This document shows positions 54,809-62,896 of a stretch of 64,000 nucleotides of DNA, piece after piece (position 1 is the stretch's first letter; every line of letters begins with the position of its first letter). Source of the stretch: Terriglobales bacterium (GTDB lineage: Bacteria > Acidobacteriota > Terriglobia > Terriglobales > Acidobacteriaceae); the NCBI GenBank assembly GCA_035567895.1, contig DATMPC010000042.1, positions 1-64,000 of the forward strand, given 5' to 3'. The translations under genes were made by a program, and so were the position numbers. The notes beneath the pieces were generated by a model. It made no database searches. It had not been told where the DNA came from and saw nothing but the letters and a program-made list of their open reading frames with translations.

Positions 54809-55432
54809 ATGAAGGCTCTAATCGCTGTCATTGTGATCGTTGTGTTGCTGTTCGCAGTCGGAGGAAGTTATGTCAGTGCCAAGAACCAAATGGTCACGAA
54901 GAACGAAAGCGTCAAAGCTGCGTGGTCACAGGTCGACATCGTACTTCAGCGCCGAGCCGATTTGATTCCTAATCTAGTGGAGACGGTGAAGGGATTTGCT
55001 CAACAGGAACAGACAGTATTTGGGGATATCGCGAAAGCTCGATCCGCTCTGCTATCAGCTGGGGGTCCATCGGAGAAGATTGCGGCGAACCAGCAATTGG
55101 ACGGGGCGCTGGGCCGGCTTCTTGTTGTGGTCGAAAATTATCCGCAACTGCGATCCAACGAAAACTTTTTGCGTCTGCAAGACGAACTAGCGGGCACAGA
55201 AAACAGAATTGCCGTTGAGAGAAAGCGCTATAACGATGCGCTGCAGGACTACAACACCTTCATCGGAATGTTCCCCAACAGCATATGGGCCAACATGGCC
55301 GGATTCAAGCGAAACGATGCCTATTTTGCCGCCGCCGAGGGGTCTCGCCAAACTCCGAAGGTAGATTTTTCCGGAGTACAGCGCAACCCAACTTCCCCGC
55401 CACCGCAACCCAGTACCCAGCCGGCTCATTAA
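54809..55432 (+). CDS. LemA-family membrane protein
   Basis: A 207-residue protein with one N-terminal membrane helix (about 3-22) and a helical-bundle domain typical of LemA: ESVKAAWSQVDIVLQRRADL, IPNLVETVKGFAQQE, LLVVVENYPQLRSNENFLRL and ENRIAVERKRYNDALQDYN. A Pro/Gln-rich tail follows. The physiological role of LemA is not settled; co-occurrence with TPM proteins is well known. GAAGAGGG precedes the start at a normal distance. Confidence 0.92.
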   Translation: MKALIAVIVIVVLLFAVGGSYVSAKNQMVTKNESVKAAWSQVDIVLQRRADLIPNLVETVKGFAQQEQTVFGDIAKARSALLSAGGPSEKIAANQQLDGALGRLLVVVENYPQLRSNENFLRLQDELAGTENRIAVERKRYNDALQDYNTFIGMFPNSIWANMAGFKRNDAYFAAAEGSRQTPKVDFSGVQRNPTSPPPQPSTQPAH

Positions 55433-55647
55433 AAGCTGCCGTTCGCAGATTGAGACCGCAGTCTCAGAATTGAACGCCGTAGCCGCTAAGGTCTAGGTGC
55501 CCGTGACGGCTCTGCTGATCCTCTTGTTCACTTCGGTGACCTGTGATCGCCCGTTCACGTTAACGATCCCCGGATGTGTCCCTTCAACTCATTCCAGCGA
55601 AACGGAGAAACTGAGTATCGTATAGCTTCCACTGGGGGAACGCCGGC

Positions 55648-56523
55648 ATGGAACATGCAGTTTTGGGAGCAGGAGCCATCGGAGGTCTGGTTGGCGCTGC
55701 GGTGGCATCGCTTGGCGAAGGTGTCACCGTACTAGTTCGACCAGAGAGGTTGCCGGGTTATCCCGCTAACTTGTCAGTGGAACGGCCGTCCGGCGCCATC
55801 GAGGCGTCGGTGAAAGTCGCGGCCACGCTCCCAAATCCGGTTGACGTGCTGTGGATCGCAACCAAAACCTATCAACTAAAAACGGCGCTGCAAGCCGTGC
55901 AGTCATCGCCACGCTGTATAGTTCCGTTGCTGAACGGAGTGGACCACGTCGAGGTCCTACGGGCACATTTTGGTCGTGATCGCGTGGTGCCGGCGACGAT
56001 CGCGGTTGAAGCCGAGAAGATTGGTCCGGGACGGTTCGTGCAGCGCTCCCCGTTCGTGAATCTCAACCTTGCCGCCAGTGGCGAGCAAGTCCTCGGAGCG
56101 ATCGTCGCCCGCTTGCGTGATCTCGAATTCACGTGCAGGTTCATCCAGAACGAGCAGACTCTGCTGTGGAGCAAGCTCTGCTTCCTGGGACCGTTTGCAC
56201 TTGTAACGTCGGCATCAGGTATGAACAAAGGAGAGATCTACGCGGACGCGGAGTGGAAACGCAAATTGATTTCCGCCATGACTGAGGCCTGTGCCGTGTC
56301 GAAAGCAAGCCGCGCAGAAGTTGACGCGGCCCAGATCCAGGCGATCTACGACGGGTTGCCCTCGGGGATACGTAGCTCCATGCAGAAAGACCTTGCCTCC
56401 GGGCGGCAGCTGGAGTTGGATGCCATTGGCGGTCCGATTGTGCGCGATGGGGAACATTACGGCATCGACGTCTCTACCACGGAAGCCCTGATTGCTGTGA
56501 TTCGCGCGAAGATCACTGAATAG
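55648..56523 (+). CDS. panE: 2-dehydropantoate 2-reductase
   Basis: Ketopantoate reductase makes pantoate for coenzyme A with NADPH. The 291 residues start with the nucleotide loop GAGAIGG (7-13). Expected active-site positions are filled: K73 (ATKTY), K176 (LLWSKLCFL) and E256 (QLELDAIGGPI). Family length is normal. It stands alone, with no other pantothenate gene nearby, so a paralogue acting on another 2-oxo acid cannot be excluded. Its ATG is not preceded by a strong ribosome site. Confidence 0.88.
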   Translation: MEHAVLGAGAIGGLVGAAVASLGEGVTVLVRPERLPGYPANLSVERPSGAIEASVKVAATLPNPVDVLWIATKTYQLKTALQAVQSSPRCIVPLLNGVDHVEVLRAHFGRDRVVPATIAVEAEKIGPGRFVQRSPFVNLNLAASGEQVLGAIVARLRDLEFTCRFIQNEQTLLWSKLCFLGPFALVTSASGMNKGEIYADAEWKRKLISAMTEACAVSKASRAEVDAAQIQAIYDGLPSGIRSSMQKDLASGRQLELDAIGGPIVRDGEHYGIDVSTTEALIAVIRAKITE

Positions 56524-56664
56524 ACGAATGTAGGCGCGAGCTTTCTCGCCACTGCAGAGGCCTCAGTTGGTGTAACCGCCGTGGGTGTTGAAAAACTCGC
56601 TTTCCTCCCGAACAGTCAAAATTGGGGATAGAAAATGTCTGTCTGTTTATCAACAGTTACTTCC

Positions 56665-56710
56665 AGGTCTACACACAGCTCTAAACACGCGCGCGTTTTT
56701 GCGCTGATCT
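56665..56710. repeat. Dispersed 46-bp motif related to 43326-43371
   Basis: AGGTCTACACACA, CTC, CGCG, TTTT and GCGCTGATCT occur in the same order and spacing at 43326-43371 and here. On the minus strand both read ISA-x5-ELCVDLE in one frame. At 43 kb this is the opening of the small basic protein frame; here no complete gene follows. It may mark a decayed copy of that gene. Confidence 0.55.
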
Positions 56711-56752
56711 GTTTTGGTACATTGCGCCACTGTCCCGTGGTCACTGTGCCAA

Positions 56753-57073
56753 ATGGCCCTTATTAACGTGCAGGCGTGTCAGTGTGATGTCTGCGGCCAT
56801 GTCTGGCTAATGGATAAACGGTCGGACTCGACCTCGGTGTTGCTCCCGGTGCGCTGTCCGTCGCGTGCCTGTCGGTCGATTCGCTGGAATCAGTCGGCGT
56901 CCATCGCCAAGCTGCCGGATGTCTCCGCGGTCCGATCTGGTCCGTCTGTCTGTTCTGATCTGCGCGGGCCGCAGGCCCGCGTCTCACCCTTCGAGTTGGA
57001 GAGGCAAGCGCGCGATGTCCGACCGGCCAAAGTGCGCGAGGTTTGCGATCTGGCTTACGAGCGCTTCGACTGA
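56753..57073 (+). CDS. Possible zinc-ribbon protein (106 aa)
   Basis: The N-terminal part (INVQACQCDVCGHVWL, then VRCPSRACRSIRWNQ) has two Cys pairs in the pattern of small zinc ribbons (CxxCGHxW ... CPxxxCxSxxWN). After about residue 50 the sequence is GC-rich and shows no motif, so the 3' part may be read-through. No ribosome site precedes the ATG. It sits at the left border of a mobile-looking region. Confidence 0.4.
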   Translation: MALINVQACQCDVCGHVWLMDKRSDSTSVLLPVRCPSRACRSIRWNQSASIAKLPDVSAVRSGPSVCSDLRGPQARVSPFELERQARDVRPAKVREVCDLAYERFD

Positions 57074-57469
57074 CAGAGCAGACGGCCCCGGCACCCGTCG
57101 CACACCCTCCGCGCTTACTTCCCAGACTCCAGGCCGGCGACCCGTGCCGGGCCGAGTCAAGGGTTGGAGTCCCGCCCAGAGCCGGTCGCTAAAGCGACCC
57201 CGGCTTCAGCGCCGTCGCTCTCTCACACCCCCGCGTCGAAAAAGTTTGGAGTGTTACGCGACTCACCTCCCCTGGGGCCAAGCTAAGGGTTACCGTCATT
57301 CTGAGGCATGAGGGGCCCGGGGCTGACATGTGCGGCAAAGCCGCAACTATACCATTCGAGGCGGTTTCGAAGGATCAGGTCTTTACTCGATCAGTTGTGC
57401 GGGTTGCGGAGTGGAACACTGGTCACACTTGCGAGAGTCCAGCTTGCATTTGGATGAGTACCAGTAGGT
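57074..57469. other. GC-rich gene-free stretch
   Basis: No gene is supported. A strong hairpin (GCCGGTCGC, loop TAAA, GCGACC then CCGGC) lies at 57181-57204, and a smaller one (GCGGC-AAA-GCCGC) near 57332-57344. The composition is more GC-rich than the neighbours, and the change comes close to the left edge of the integrated element. Confidence 0.4.
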
Positions 57470-57688
57470 TTACAGACGAGAGAGGAGCTTGGAAATCGAA
57501 ATTCCAAATCCCTGTGCTATGACCTCTAGGGTTGGTAGGCATACGTTCTTCTTTCCCCGTTCCATGTCGCTGATGTAGGAGCGATCGATACCCAAATTCA
57601 CCGCCATTTGAACTTGTGTCCATCCATGTTGCCGGCGCAACTTCTGAAGTCTCTTGCCGAACCGAGCCGTAACGTTCTCATTGGACAC
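57470..57688 (-). CDS. XRE/Cro-type helix-turn-helix regulator
   Basis: A 72-residue one-domain DNA-binding protein. The helix-turn-helix fills residues 10-66 (RLQKLRRQHGWTQVQMAVNL, GIDRSYISDMERGKKNV, LPTLEVIAQGFGIS). This size and fold are typical of repressors in small mobile elements. It may belong to the element inserted at the tRNA-Ala gene, although 1.5 kb of poorly coding DNA separates it from the Rep-like gene. Confidence 0.88.
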   Translation of the reverse strand: MSNENVTARFGKRLQKLRRQHGWTQVQMAVNLGIDRSYISDMERGKKNVCLPTLEVIAQGFGISISKLLSRL

Positions 57689-57820
57689 CCAGCCATCTTG
57701 CTAGTAGGCTATCGCCGATAAATCGGCCAAAGCCTACAGGGAGCGAACCTCTCTGTGGAAGGAAACGGATACCCGAATTGCGCAGGGAAGCTCGGCAGTT
57801 AGCTGGAGGTCCGGTATGTC

Positions 57821-58003
57821 GTGACGCTTCGCGGTGAGGCCGCCTATTACGTTCGGCGCATTGCCTTCGTGGTGTGGATCATTCTCGGTTTCGCCATGCT
57901 CATATCCGGCGATTCAGCCATGTGGATCTGGGGAGCGATCATGATCATGCTAGGAATCTTCGGTATTGCAAAGTTCGGGCTGCGACGTTATCCGAATCAT
58001 TGA
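57821..58003 (+). CDS. Small two-helix membrane protein (60 aa)
   Basis: The frame starts with GTG and has GGAGG about 12 bases upstream. The product has two hydrophobic helices (IAFVVWIILGFAMLISGD and MWIWGAIMIMLGIFGIAKFG) and a basic tail. I do not recognise a family. Confidence 0.45.
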   Translation: MTLRGEAAYYVRRIAFVVWIILGFAMLISGDSAMWIWGAIMIMLGIFGIAKFGLRRYPNH

Positions 58004-58096
58004 GCTGAAATTAGCCTACAGCGCAATCGATCCTGTAACGACTTCTGAAAGCCGCTGGTGCCTTGGGGGGATTAGAGCAAGAAGGTCACCCGAGAA

Positions 58097-58339
58097 GTGA
58101 AACCACCTCCTAGTCTTTTCGATGGGTTTGCGCCGCCAGACAACGGCTGTACAGGACCCTTCATGGGTACTGGAACCGTGCCCGTAAGGCTGCCGGTCGA
58201 GGACCGCAGACTGCGGATGTTGTGGATCGAGGCGGATAGCAGGTGCGAGTCCCTCAACGGATGGCATTTCGTGCTCTGTCCTGATTGTCAGCCTGAGGCC
58301 ACACGGCTACTTCATGCTATGGGTTATCAGGAAGAATGA
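58097..58339 (+). CDS. Possible hypothetical protein (80 aa)
   Basis: An 80-codon frame with a Cys-containing C-terminal part (WHFVLCPDCQPEATRLLHAM). There is no ribosome site and no family match known to me. It is listed because it is the best frame in an otherwise empty 400-base gap. Confidence 0.25.
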   Translation: MKPPPSLFDGFAPPDNGCTGPFMGTGTVPVRLPVEDRRLRMLWIEADSRCESLNGWHFVLCPDCQPEATRLLHAMGYQEE

Positions 58340-58412
58340 AGTTGAATGCGTGCGCACATCCGTAACTACCCTCTCGCGCGTGTTGGTCTCGCGAAGGATG
58401 GCTCTGCCTTTG

Positions 58413-58796
58413 TCACTGTTCTAGTTTTTCCTTGGGATTCGTGAAGGGCCTGAGAAAGACGTCGGTGGCTCCAGCTTTCGCCTGAAGTTGTGCATGCTGC
58501 ACCAGCAGACGGCAAACACGGCGGATCAACTTGGCTCTCTCTGCGTCTAGGGTACCATTTTGAATCTCGAAACCACTCATCCGGACAGCCCACCCAACTG
58601 TCGGAAGATCTCGCTCAAGAGAGGGCGGCAACCGGCCCTTTTTCGTCGCTGTGATCCGATCCAGTTGCTTTGCACATCGTTCTAAACTGGCTGCAACAGC
58701 TTCCAGGCTGAATTTTCTTTTGCTTATCTTCACTTTGCCAAGCATTCCGACTCTGCGACTCGCAGAGGCTGCGAGAGCCTCACTCGTATTCATCAC
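58413..58796 (-). CDS. Hypothetical helical protein of the element
   Basis: A 127-residue basic, mostly helical product (for example FSLEAVAASLERCAKQLDRI and AKLIRRVCRLLVQHAQLQAK). I do not recognise it. It points the same way as the Rep-like and Xis-like genes upstream, from which it is separated by about 350 bases. No clear ribosome site is present. Confidence 0.4.
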   Translation of the reverse strand: MMNTSEALAASASRRVGMLGKVKISKRKFSLEAVAASLERCAKQLDRITATKKGRLPPSLERDLPTVGWAVRMSGFEIQNGTLDAERAKLIRRVCRLLVQHAQLQAKAGATDVFLRPFTNPKEKLEQ

Positions 58797-59147
58797 CGGC
58801 GCGCGCCCACTATTGCGATTTCCTCTATCTGTTAGTAACTGTAGGCTGAGTCCAAAGTCTGGATTGATCGGCGCTCTTCGGAAGCAGCAACACAGTCTGA
58901 TGATACTTGCGCGCCACTAGCGATCGTCTCATCGCTCTACGTCAGGAACAACGACAGGAAGGACAAACAGGGGAACAGAAAGTCTCTCATTATTCTTTCC
59001 TATAGGAGTTTTATAAGGGCGGAGATCGCCGTAAGTGCTTGTCTCCGAGAAAGTTGTGTATTGTCGAGAAGGAATATTTCCCTCGCAGCGGAGGAAATTC
59101 TCCGGCGCCGAAATCGATCTTGTCGGAGACCGCCTCGTAAGAATTCC
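58797..59147. other. Gene-free stretch inside the element
   Basis: No coding frame with support was seen in these 351 bases on either strand, and no long repeat. It may hold the element's replication or regulatory DNA, but nothing specific is visible. Confidence 0.35.
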
Positions 59148-59744
59148 CTAGGAAAAGCCGATCTCTTTGCTATTGGGAACCCGAAAGGGCTCGGAGCTGA
59201 CGTAAGGATGACACTTTTCACAAGTCCAACTTTTACCATTGCGACTCCAGTGCTGGCTAATGCCATGCACTCGGCAATCTTTTGAACTTACGATCTTCGT
59301 TTCCGCCGAGTGTTGTTGCTCTTGTAGAACTCCGCGCGGATTTTTCTTCTTTGCGTCTATGAGCGCGCTGGCTGCCCGAACGGTCGAAGTTATTGGATCG
59401 TAGTGGCGGATACCTCTTCGTCCCTTGGGCGCACAAATCGGATCGCCGTGCTGATCGAGGATGATGTGCGAGTAGATGCCTGGTGGAATCTTCCGGCACC
59501 GAATGAGCCCGGCGTCTTGCAACTCCTTGCGGGCCCTGCTTAGCGTTTTGCCATCACGAATACTGACACGAGAGGAGATTTCTTTGTTGCTAAATCTGAG
59601 ATCTGGTGCGGTGCTAATGAACATCTCCCGACACAAAAAGGCGTAGAGTCGAAACGCCGAGGCACTTAGCCCCTTCTCCAACTCCTCGGGCAGGCGAGGC
59701 ATTTGGTAGTACTGCCTCCATTTTTGATAAAAGAGATTCGGCAT
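59148..59744 (-). CDS. Rep-like winged-helix protein with C-terminal zinc ribbon
   Basis: A 198-residue protein. The first 110 residues look like a winged-helix domain of the plasmid-replication-initiator kind (LSASAFRLYAFLCREMFIST, LRFSNKEISSRVSIRDGKTL, SRARKELQDAGLIRCR). The end has CRVHGISQHWSRNGKSWTCEKCH, a Cys/His zinc-ribbon pattern. Its role may be replication of the excised element or regulation. The assignment is by fold pattern only. GGAAGG precedes the ATG, and the Xis-like gene ends 12 bases upstream. Confidence 0.6.
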   Translation of the reverse strand: MPNLFYQKWRQYYQMPRLPEELEKGLSASAFRLYAFLCREMFISTAPDLRFSNKEISSRVSIRDGKTLSRARKELQDAGLIRCRKIPPGIYSHIILDQHGDPICAPKGRRGIRHYDPITSTVRAASALIDAKKKNPRGVLQEQQHSAETKIVSSKDCRVHGISQHWSRNGKSWTCEKCHPYVSSEPFRVPNSKEIGFS

Positions 59745-59756
59745 TCTGCCTTCCGG

Positions 59757-59969
59757 TTATACCGTCTCGTGTTGCGAGCCCCTTCCCGTGGCGACACCCT
59801 CGCGCGCAATCCGGCTCAATTCATTTTCGGAAATCAGGCGACGACGACCTATCATGACGGTCTGCACTAAGCCACGGCGTGCGTAGCCGTACAACGTGAA
59901 TCTCGAAATCCCCAACTGCAGTGCTCCTTCATCAAGACTCCTCAGCTTCTTCTGAGTATGCTGTTCCAT
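59757..59969 (-). CDS. Excisionase-like helix-turn-helix protein
   Basis: A 70-residue MerR/Xis-type DNA-binding protein: LRSLDEGALQLGISRFTLYG (helix-turn-helix), YARRGLVQTVMIGRRRLISE (wing) and ELSRIAREG. Such proteins direct excision by tyrosine integrases or act as small repressors. AGGAG lies ten bases before the ATG. It diverges from the zinc-finger/integrase pair with a 77-base gap, in which the element's control promoters probably lie. Confidence 0.82.
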   Translation of the reverse strand: MEQHTQKKLRSLDEGALQLGISRFTLYGYARRGLVQTVMIGRRRLISENELSRIAREGVATGRGSQHETV

Positions 59970-60046
59970 TTTGTTGATTGCTCCTAGTCATTCGGTGCTA
60001 TCGTATGCAGTAGTAGCAGGAGTTGTAAATACTCTTATCACTCCTA

Positions 60047-60721
60047 ATGAAACTCAAACAACAATTTAGGTTTTGCGCTCCTGCCATCCACGTGAAGGAA
60101 GCGACGCTTTCGAAAAGCGGCGAACACGTGTTGCATGGAACCTGCCACCACTTAATCGATGAATACCTAGAGCCAGATAGAGAGGCTCTCGAATCAGTTG
60201 CAAATTGCCCGGCCGATCCTTTAGCCGTCCGGAGATTTGTTCTGAGATTTGGCCCCCTCCGACACTCTGATGTCGAAGGATCAAAATTAAAGTTGGCTAT
60301 CACAGGTTTTCTAAAGTCGCAGCAGGTGCTTCGGCACATATGGCAAGACGCGATAGGCACCTGTGTTCCTCGTCGCATGACCACTGAACGACGATCGCTC
60401 ATGCTGCCACGAGTGACCGAAGTGACGGGAAGCTTTGACTTTTCGGGCGGAGAATTGACATTTGTGGCTCATGACCTTTTCGAAGCGTCGATTCTCAAAT
60501 TGTTCACTTTCGCACAAAGAGGAATCCTGAAAAGGTGTGCGAGGGTGGACTGCAATGTCCTACCGTATTTCATTTCCGATCATCCACGCGCGCGGTATTG
60601 CTCAGAACAGTGTGCCCAAAAAGCCCAGGCGATCTGGAAGAAACAGTGGTGGCATGAGAAAGGTCAAAGCTGGCGGAAAGAACAGAAGTCCAAGCAGCAA
60701 AAACAGAAAGGAAAAAGCTGA
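60047..60721 (+). CDS. CGNR-like zinc-finger protein of the integrase operon
   Basis: A 224-residue protein. The N-terminal 160 residues show no clear motif. The C-terminus has a Cys4 finger (CARVDCNVLPYF ... ARYCSEQCAQKAQAIWKK) like the fingers of CGNR/ABATE-type proteins, followed by a Lys/Gln-rich basic tail. Its stop TGA lies directly before the integrase ATG, so it is co-translated with the integrase. A DNA-binding helper of integration is possible but unproven. Confidence 0.7.
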   Translation: MKLKQQFRFCAPAIHVKEATLSKSGEHVLHGTCHHLIDEYLEPDREALESVANCPADPLAVRRFVLRFGPLRHSDVEGSKLKLAITGFLKSQQVLRHIWQDAIGTCVPRRMTTERRSLMLPRVTEVTGSFDFSGGELTFVAHDLFEASILKLFTFAQRGILKRCARVDCNVLPYFISDHPRARYCSEQCAQKAQAIWKKQWWHEKGQSWRKEQKSKQQKQKGKS

Positions 60722-61876
60722 ATGTCCTTACGAAAACGCGGAAAAATCTGGCATACAGATTTTGTCGAAAACGGAAACCGCATCCGGCAGTCCTTAGGTA
60801 CGACGGACTGGCGTGAAGCACAAACAAAAGAAAGGGAGCTTATCAAGCAAGCATCGGAAGGCAAGGTAACGCAGCATTCGACGACTCTTGGCCGGCAACT
60901 ATTTCTGCAAGCAGCCGATGACTATGTGGCAGCTCGCAAGGTAGAACTCGCCCGCGCGAGCCAAGCGAAGGAGAAGCAGCTCCTTGTAAAACTTCGCGAA
61001 TATTTCAAACAGGAGCCGCTTAGGGCCATCAGTGCTAGGCGAATTTCAGAATACAGAACTTGGCGTGCGGAGCAAGGCGTTGGACCCGCGACGTTGAACG
61101 CGGAGTTAGGCGTCGTGCGTCGCATCTTGAAGAGAGCGAAGCTCTGGGCGCGCGTTGCTGATGATGTACGCCCTCTCAGGGAGCCAGTCAGCATCGGTCG
61201 CGCTCTGACTGAGGAGGAGAAACAGCAGCTTCTTAAAACGGCGATGCTCCGCCCGGAATGGGAGACCGCCTACCTGGCCGCAATCCTATGCCTGAACACA
61301 ACGGCTCGTGGATGCGAGCTAAGGGGCCTGCAGTGGTCGGACGTGGATCTGTTCGCGCGGACACTGACAATCCGCAGATCGAAGACTGAGGCAGGCGAGC
61401 GAGTCATTCCCCTCACTGATGTTTCTGTGTCTGCCTTGGGGAGGTTGCGCAGGCGTGCGGAATCCTTCGGGGCCGTGGAACCAGCTCACTATGTCTTCGC
61501 TGCCTTCGTGCCGAACTTCACTTTTAGCGGCAGGAAAGTAATTCGGTACAGCGTCAGCTTGTTCGATCCCAAGAGACACGTAAATAGCTGGCGGTCAGCC
61601 TGGCGAACGCTCACCAAGAAGGCAGGGTTGGAGGGCTTCCGTTTCCATGATCTCCGGCACTGCGCCATCACCCAGCTTGCTGAGAGCGGCACTCCTGACG
61701 AAACGATTATGTCGATTGCCGGTCACGTCAGCCGCCGCATGCTTGCACGGTACAGCCATATACGGATGGAGGCAAAACGCAAGGCAATGGAATCCCTTGC
61801 GAGCAGTACCAAAATGGCAGGTTATGACACAACCAATGACACAAACATCATGCCTGCACCCAATCGTCCCGTTTAA
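60722..61876 (+). CDS. Tyrosine site-specific recombinase (integrase)
   Basis: A 384-residue phage-type integrase. There is an N-terminal arm and SAM-like core-binding domain (about 60-150). The catalytic domain has R196 (TTARGCELRGL), HDLRH (H309, R312), the second His in GHVSRRM (H335) and the nucleophile Y344 (ARYSHI). All residues needed for activity are present. It ends 14 bases from the 3' end of tRNA-Ala, so that tRNA is its likely attachment site. The ATG follows the upstream stop codon without a gap. Confidence 0.95.
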   Translation: MSLRKRGKIWHTDFVENGNRIRQSLGTTDWREAQTKERELIKQASEGKVTQHSTTLGRQLFLQAADDYVAARKVELARASQAKEKQLLVKLREYFKQEPLRAISARRISEYRTWRAEQGVGPATLNAELGVVRRILKRAKLWARVADDVRPLREPVSIGRALTEEEKQQLLKTAMLRPEWETAYLAAILCLNTTARGCELRGLQWSDVDLFARTLTIRRSKTEAGERVIPLTDVSVSALGRLRRRAESFGAVEPAHYVFAAFVPNFTFSGRKVIRYSVSLFDPKRHVNSWRSAWRTLTKKAGLEGFRFHDLRHCAITQLAESGTPDETIMSIAGHVSRRMLARYSHIRMEAKRKAMESLASSTKMAGYDTTNDTNIMPAPNRPV

Positions 61877-61890
61877 GTGATTGAAGGATT

Positions 61891-61966
61891 TGGTGGACCT
61901 GGTCGGGATCGAACCGACGACCTCTTCCATGCCATGGAAGCGCGCTCCCAGCTGCGCCACAGGCCC
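61891..61966 (-). tRNA. tRNA-Ala (anticodon GGC)
   Basis: The minus strand folds into a complete cloverleaf. The acceptor GGGCCTG pairs with CAGGTCC (one G-U pair), the D arm is GCGCAGCTGGGAGCGC, the anticodon stem is CTTCC/GGAAG with loop ATGGCAT (anticodon GGC), and the T arm has GGTTCGATCC. A genome-encoded CCA lies at 61891-61893. The 3' half faces the integrase gene. Confidence 0.96.
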
Positions 61967-61980
61967 ACTTTTGTTTTGAA

Positions 61981-62238
61981 TTACTTAGGAAGGATTATTC
62001 GAAACACTCCGTACTGAATCGTACCAATTGCCATCTGCATTGTAAAGAAAGACTCTTGTAAGTTGTTGACGGCGCACTCGCTACGTGCCTTTTGTGACCG
62101 GTTCCATGCTGTGGCCATAGCGCCGTCAGTATTAGACAAACTCAGGTCCAGCAGATTGCCGGCGTTGTCATAGCTGTAGGTCAGCCTGCCGATGCTCCGC
62201 AGGCTCCATTGGCGCATGCGCCCCTGCGAAAAGAACAC
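61981..62238 (-). pseudogene. RHS/YD-repeat protein fragment
   Basis: The frame contains GRLTYSYDNAGNLLDLSLSN, a typical YD repeat of RHS-type proteins. Nothing else of such a protein, normally over a thousand residues, is visible on either side. It is a leftover fragment just beyond the tRNA gene. Confidence 0.6.
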
Positions 62239-62253
62239 ATCGGCGGTCTTCGA

Positions 62254-62478
62254 GCGAGCAACGGACTCAGCCTGAAACTGGCTTAATTCACTGGTGTTCG
62301 CCGAACAGCGAATTTATCAGCGAATCTAACAGTGAATTGTTCTGAAAAAGGTGGCGAGCAACGGACAGTTCCGCGCAACCTCCTGCCGCGTCAGAGATTA
62401 TCGAAATTTGCGATTTTTACGCGCCACAAAGAACAGTGAATAAGCAGTGAATCATGAATTTCGCAATCCGTTGCTCGC
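62254..62478. repeat. Three copies of a 12-bp repeat, two direct and one inverted
   Basis: GCGAGCAACGGA occurs at 62254-62265 and 62354-62365, exactly 100 bp apart, and inverted (TCCGTTGCTCGC) at 62467-62478. Between them CAGCGAAT/CAGTGAAT recurs five times (about 62305-62452). Confidence 0.7.
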
Positions 62479-62734
62479 GCCGGCGTCCGACGATCGCGGA
62501 CGAACACTCTCCCGAGCGGCATGAGTTCCAAAATGAACTTTTCGTTGACTCGCGATCTCGACTCGTGGTATCACCGAACTATGTTCGGTGTTGAGGAATG
62601 GCAGCTCCGGACCCGACAATCCGTACCAACTAACTCCTACAACCCCGGCCGCCTTCGCAACCACTCTTTCCGACGACGCCGTCACCCGCGCGGAGGGATA
62701 GAGCCGTTTTGGTTTTGACCATCAGACTCCTAAA

Positions 62735-62790
62735 CAGAGGATGCCCCATCCTCGCGTGCTGTTTGCGAGCGAGAGTGGGGCATCTGACTT
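62735..62790. repeat. Palindromic intergenic element
   Basis: GATGCCCCA (62740-62748) pairs with TGGGGCATC (62776-62784). An inner stem CTCGC/GCGAG around a short loop extends the hairpin. I recall similar GATGCCCCA-type hairpins as frequent intergenic repeats in acidobacterial genomes. It may also act as a transcription end between neighbouring units. Confidence 0.6.
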
Positions 62791-62896
62791 CTTGAAGTTC
62801 CACACTGAAACCGAGAACAAGGCCTAGAGTTGGGGCGGGGCCGCCTTCAGATCGCGATTCGGATCAAGTAAAAAACAAGCGATTTGAAATCGGTTC

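Larger units (their letters stand above)
57470..61966. mobile_element. Small integrated element at tRNA-Ala (left border approximate)
   Basis: A tyrosine integrase gene ends 14 bases from the 3' end of a tRNA-Ala gene, the classic place for integrative elements. Leftward come a zinc-finger protein, an excisionase-like protein, a Rep-like winged-helix protein, unassigned small genes and an XRE regulator. I looked for a second copy of the tRNA 3' end to the left and did not find one, so the left end is only a guess. No conjugation or capsid genes were seen. Confidence 0.65.
62239..62896. other. Repeat-rich intergenic region
   Basis: No gene is supported. It holds the 12-bp repeats at 62254-62478, several short CAGCGAAT/CAGTGAAT units and the palindromic element at 62735-62790. 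The 65-codon plus frame at 62521-62718 has no ribosome site and is rejected. Confidence 0.4.

Noticed and set aside
56647-56655. TTATCAACA as a DnaA box or origin
   Set aside because: A single near-consensus 9-mer without a cluster or origin genes nearby.
56865-57311. Plus frame of 148 codons
   Set aside because: Arg/Pro/Ser-rich product of GC-rich DNA, no ribosome site, competes with the zinc-ribbon frame.
57074-58412. Left attachment site (copy of tRNA-Ala 3' end)
   Set aside because: I looked for partial copies of the tRNA 3' end in this region and found none; the left border stays undefined.
62239-62790. CRISPR array
   Set aside because: The repeats are 12 bp or less, irregularly spaced, partly inverted and without cas genes.
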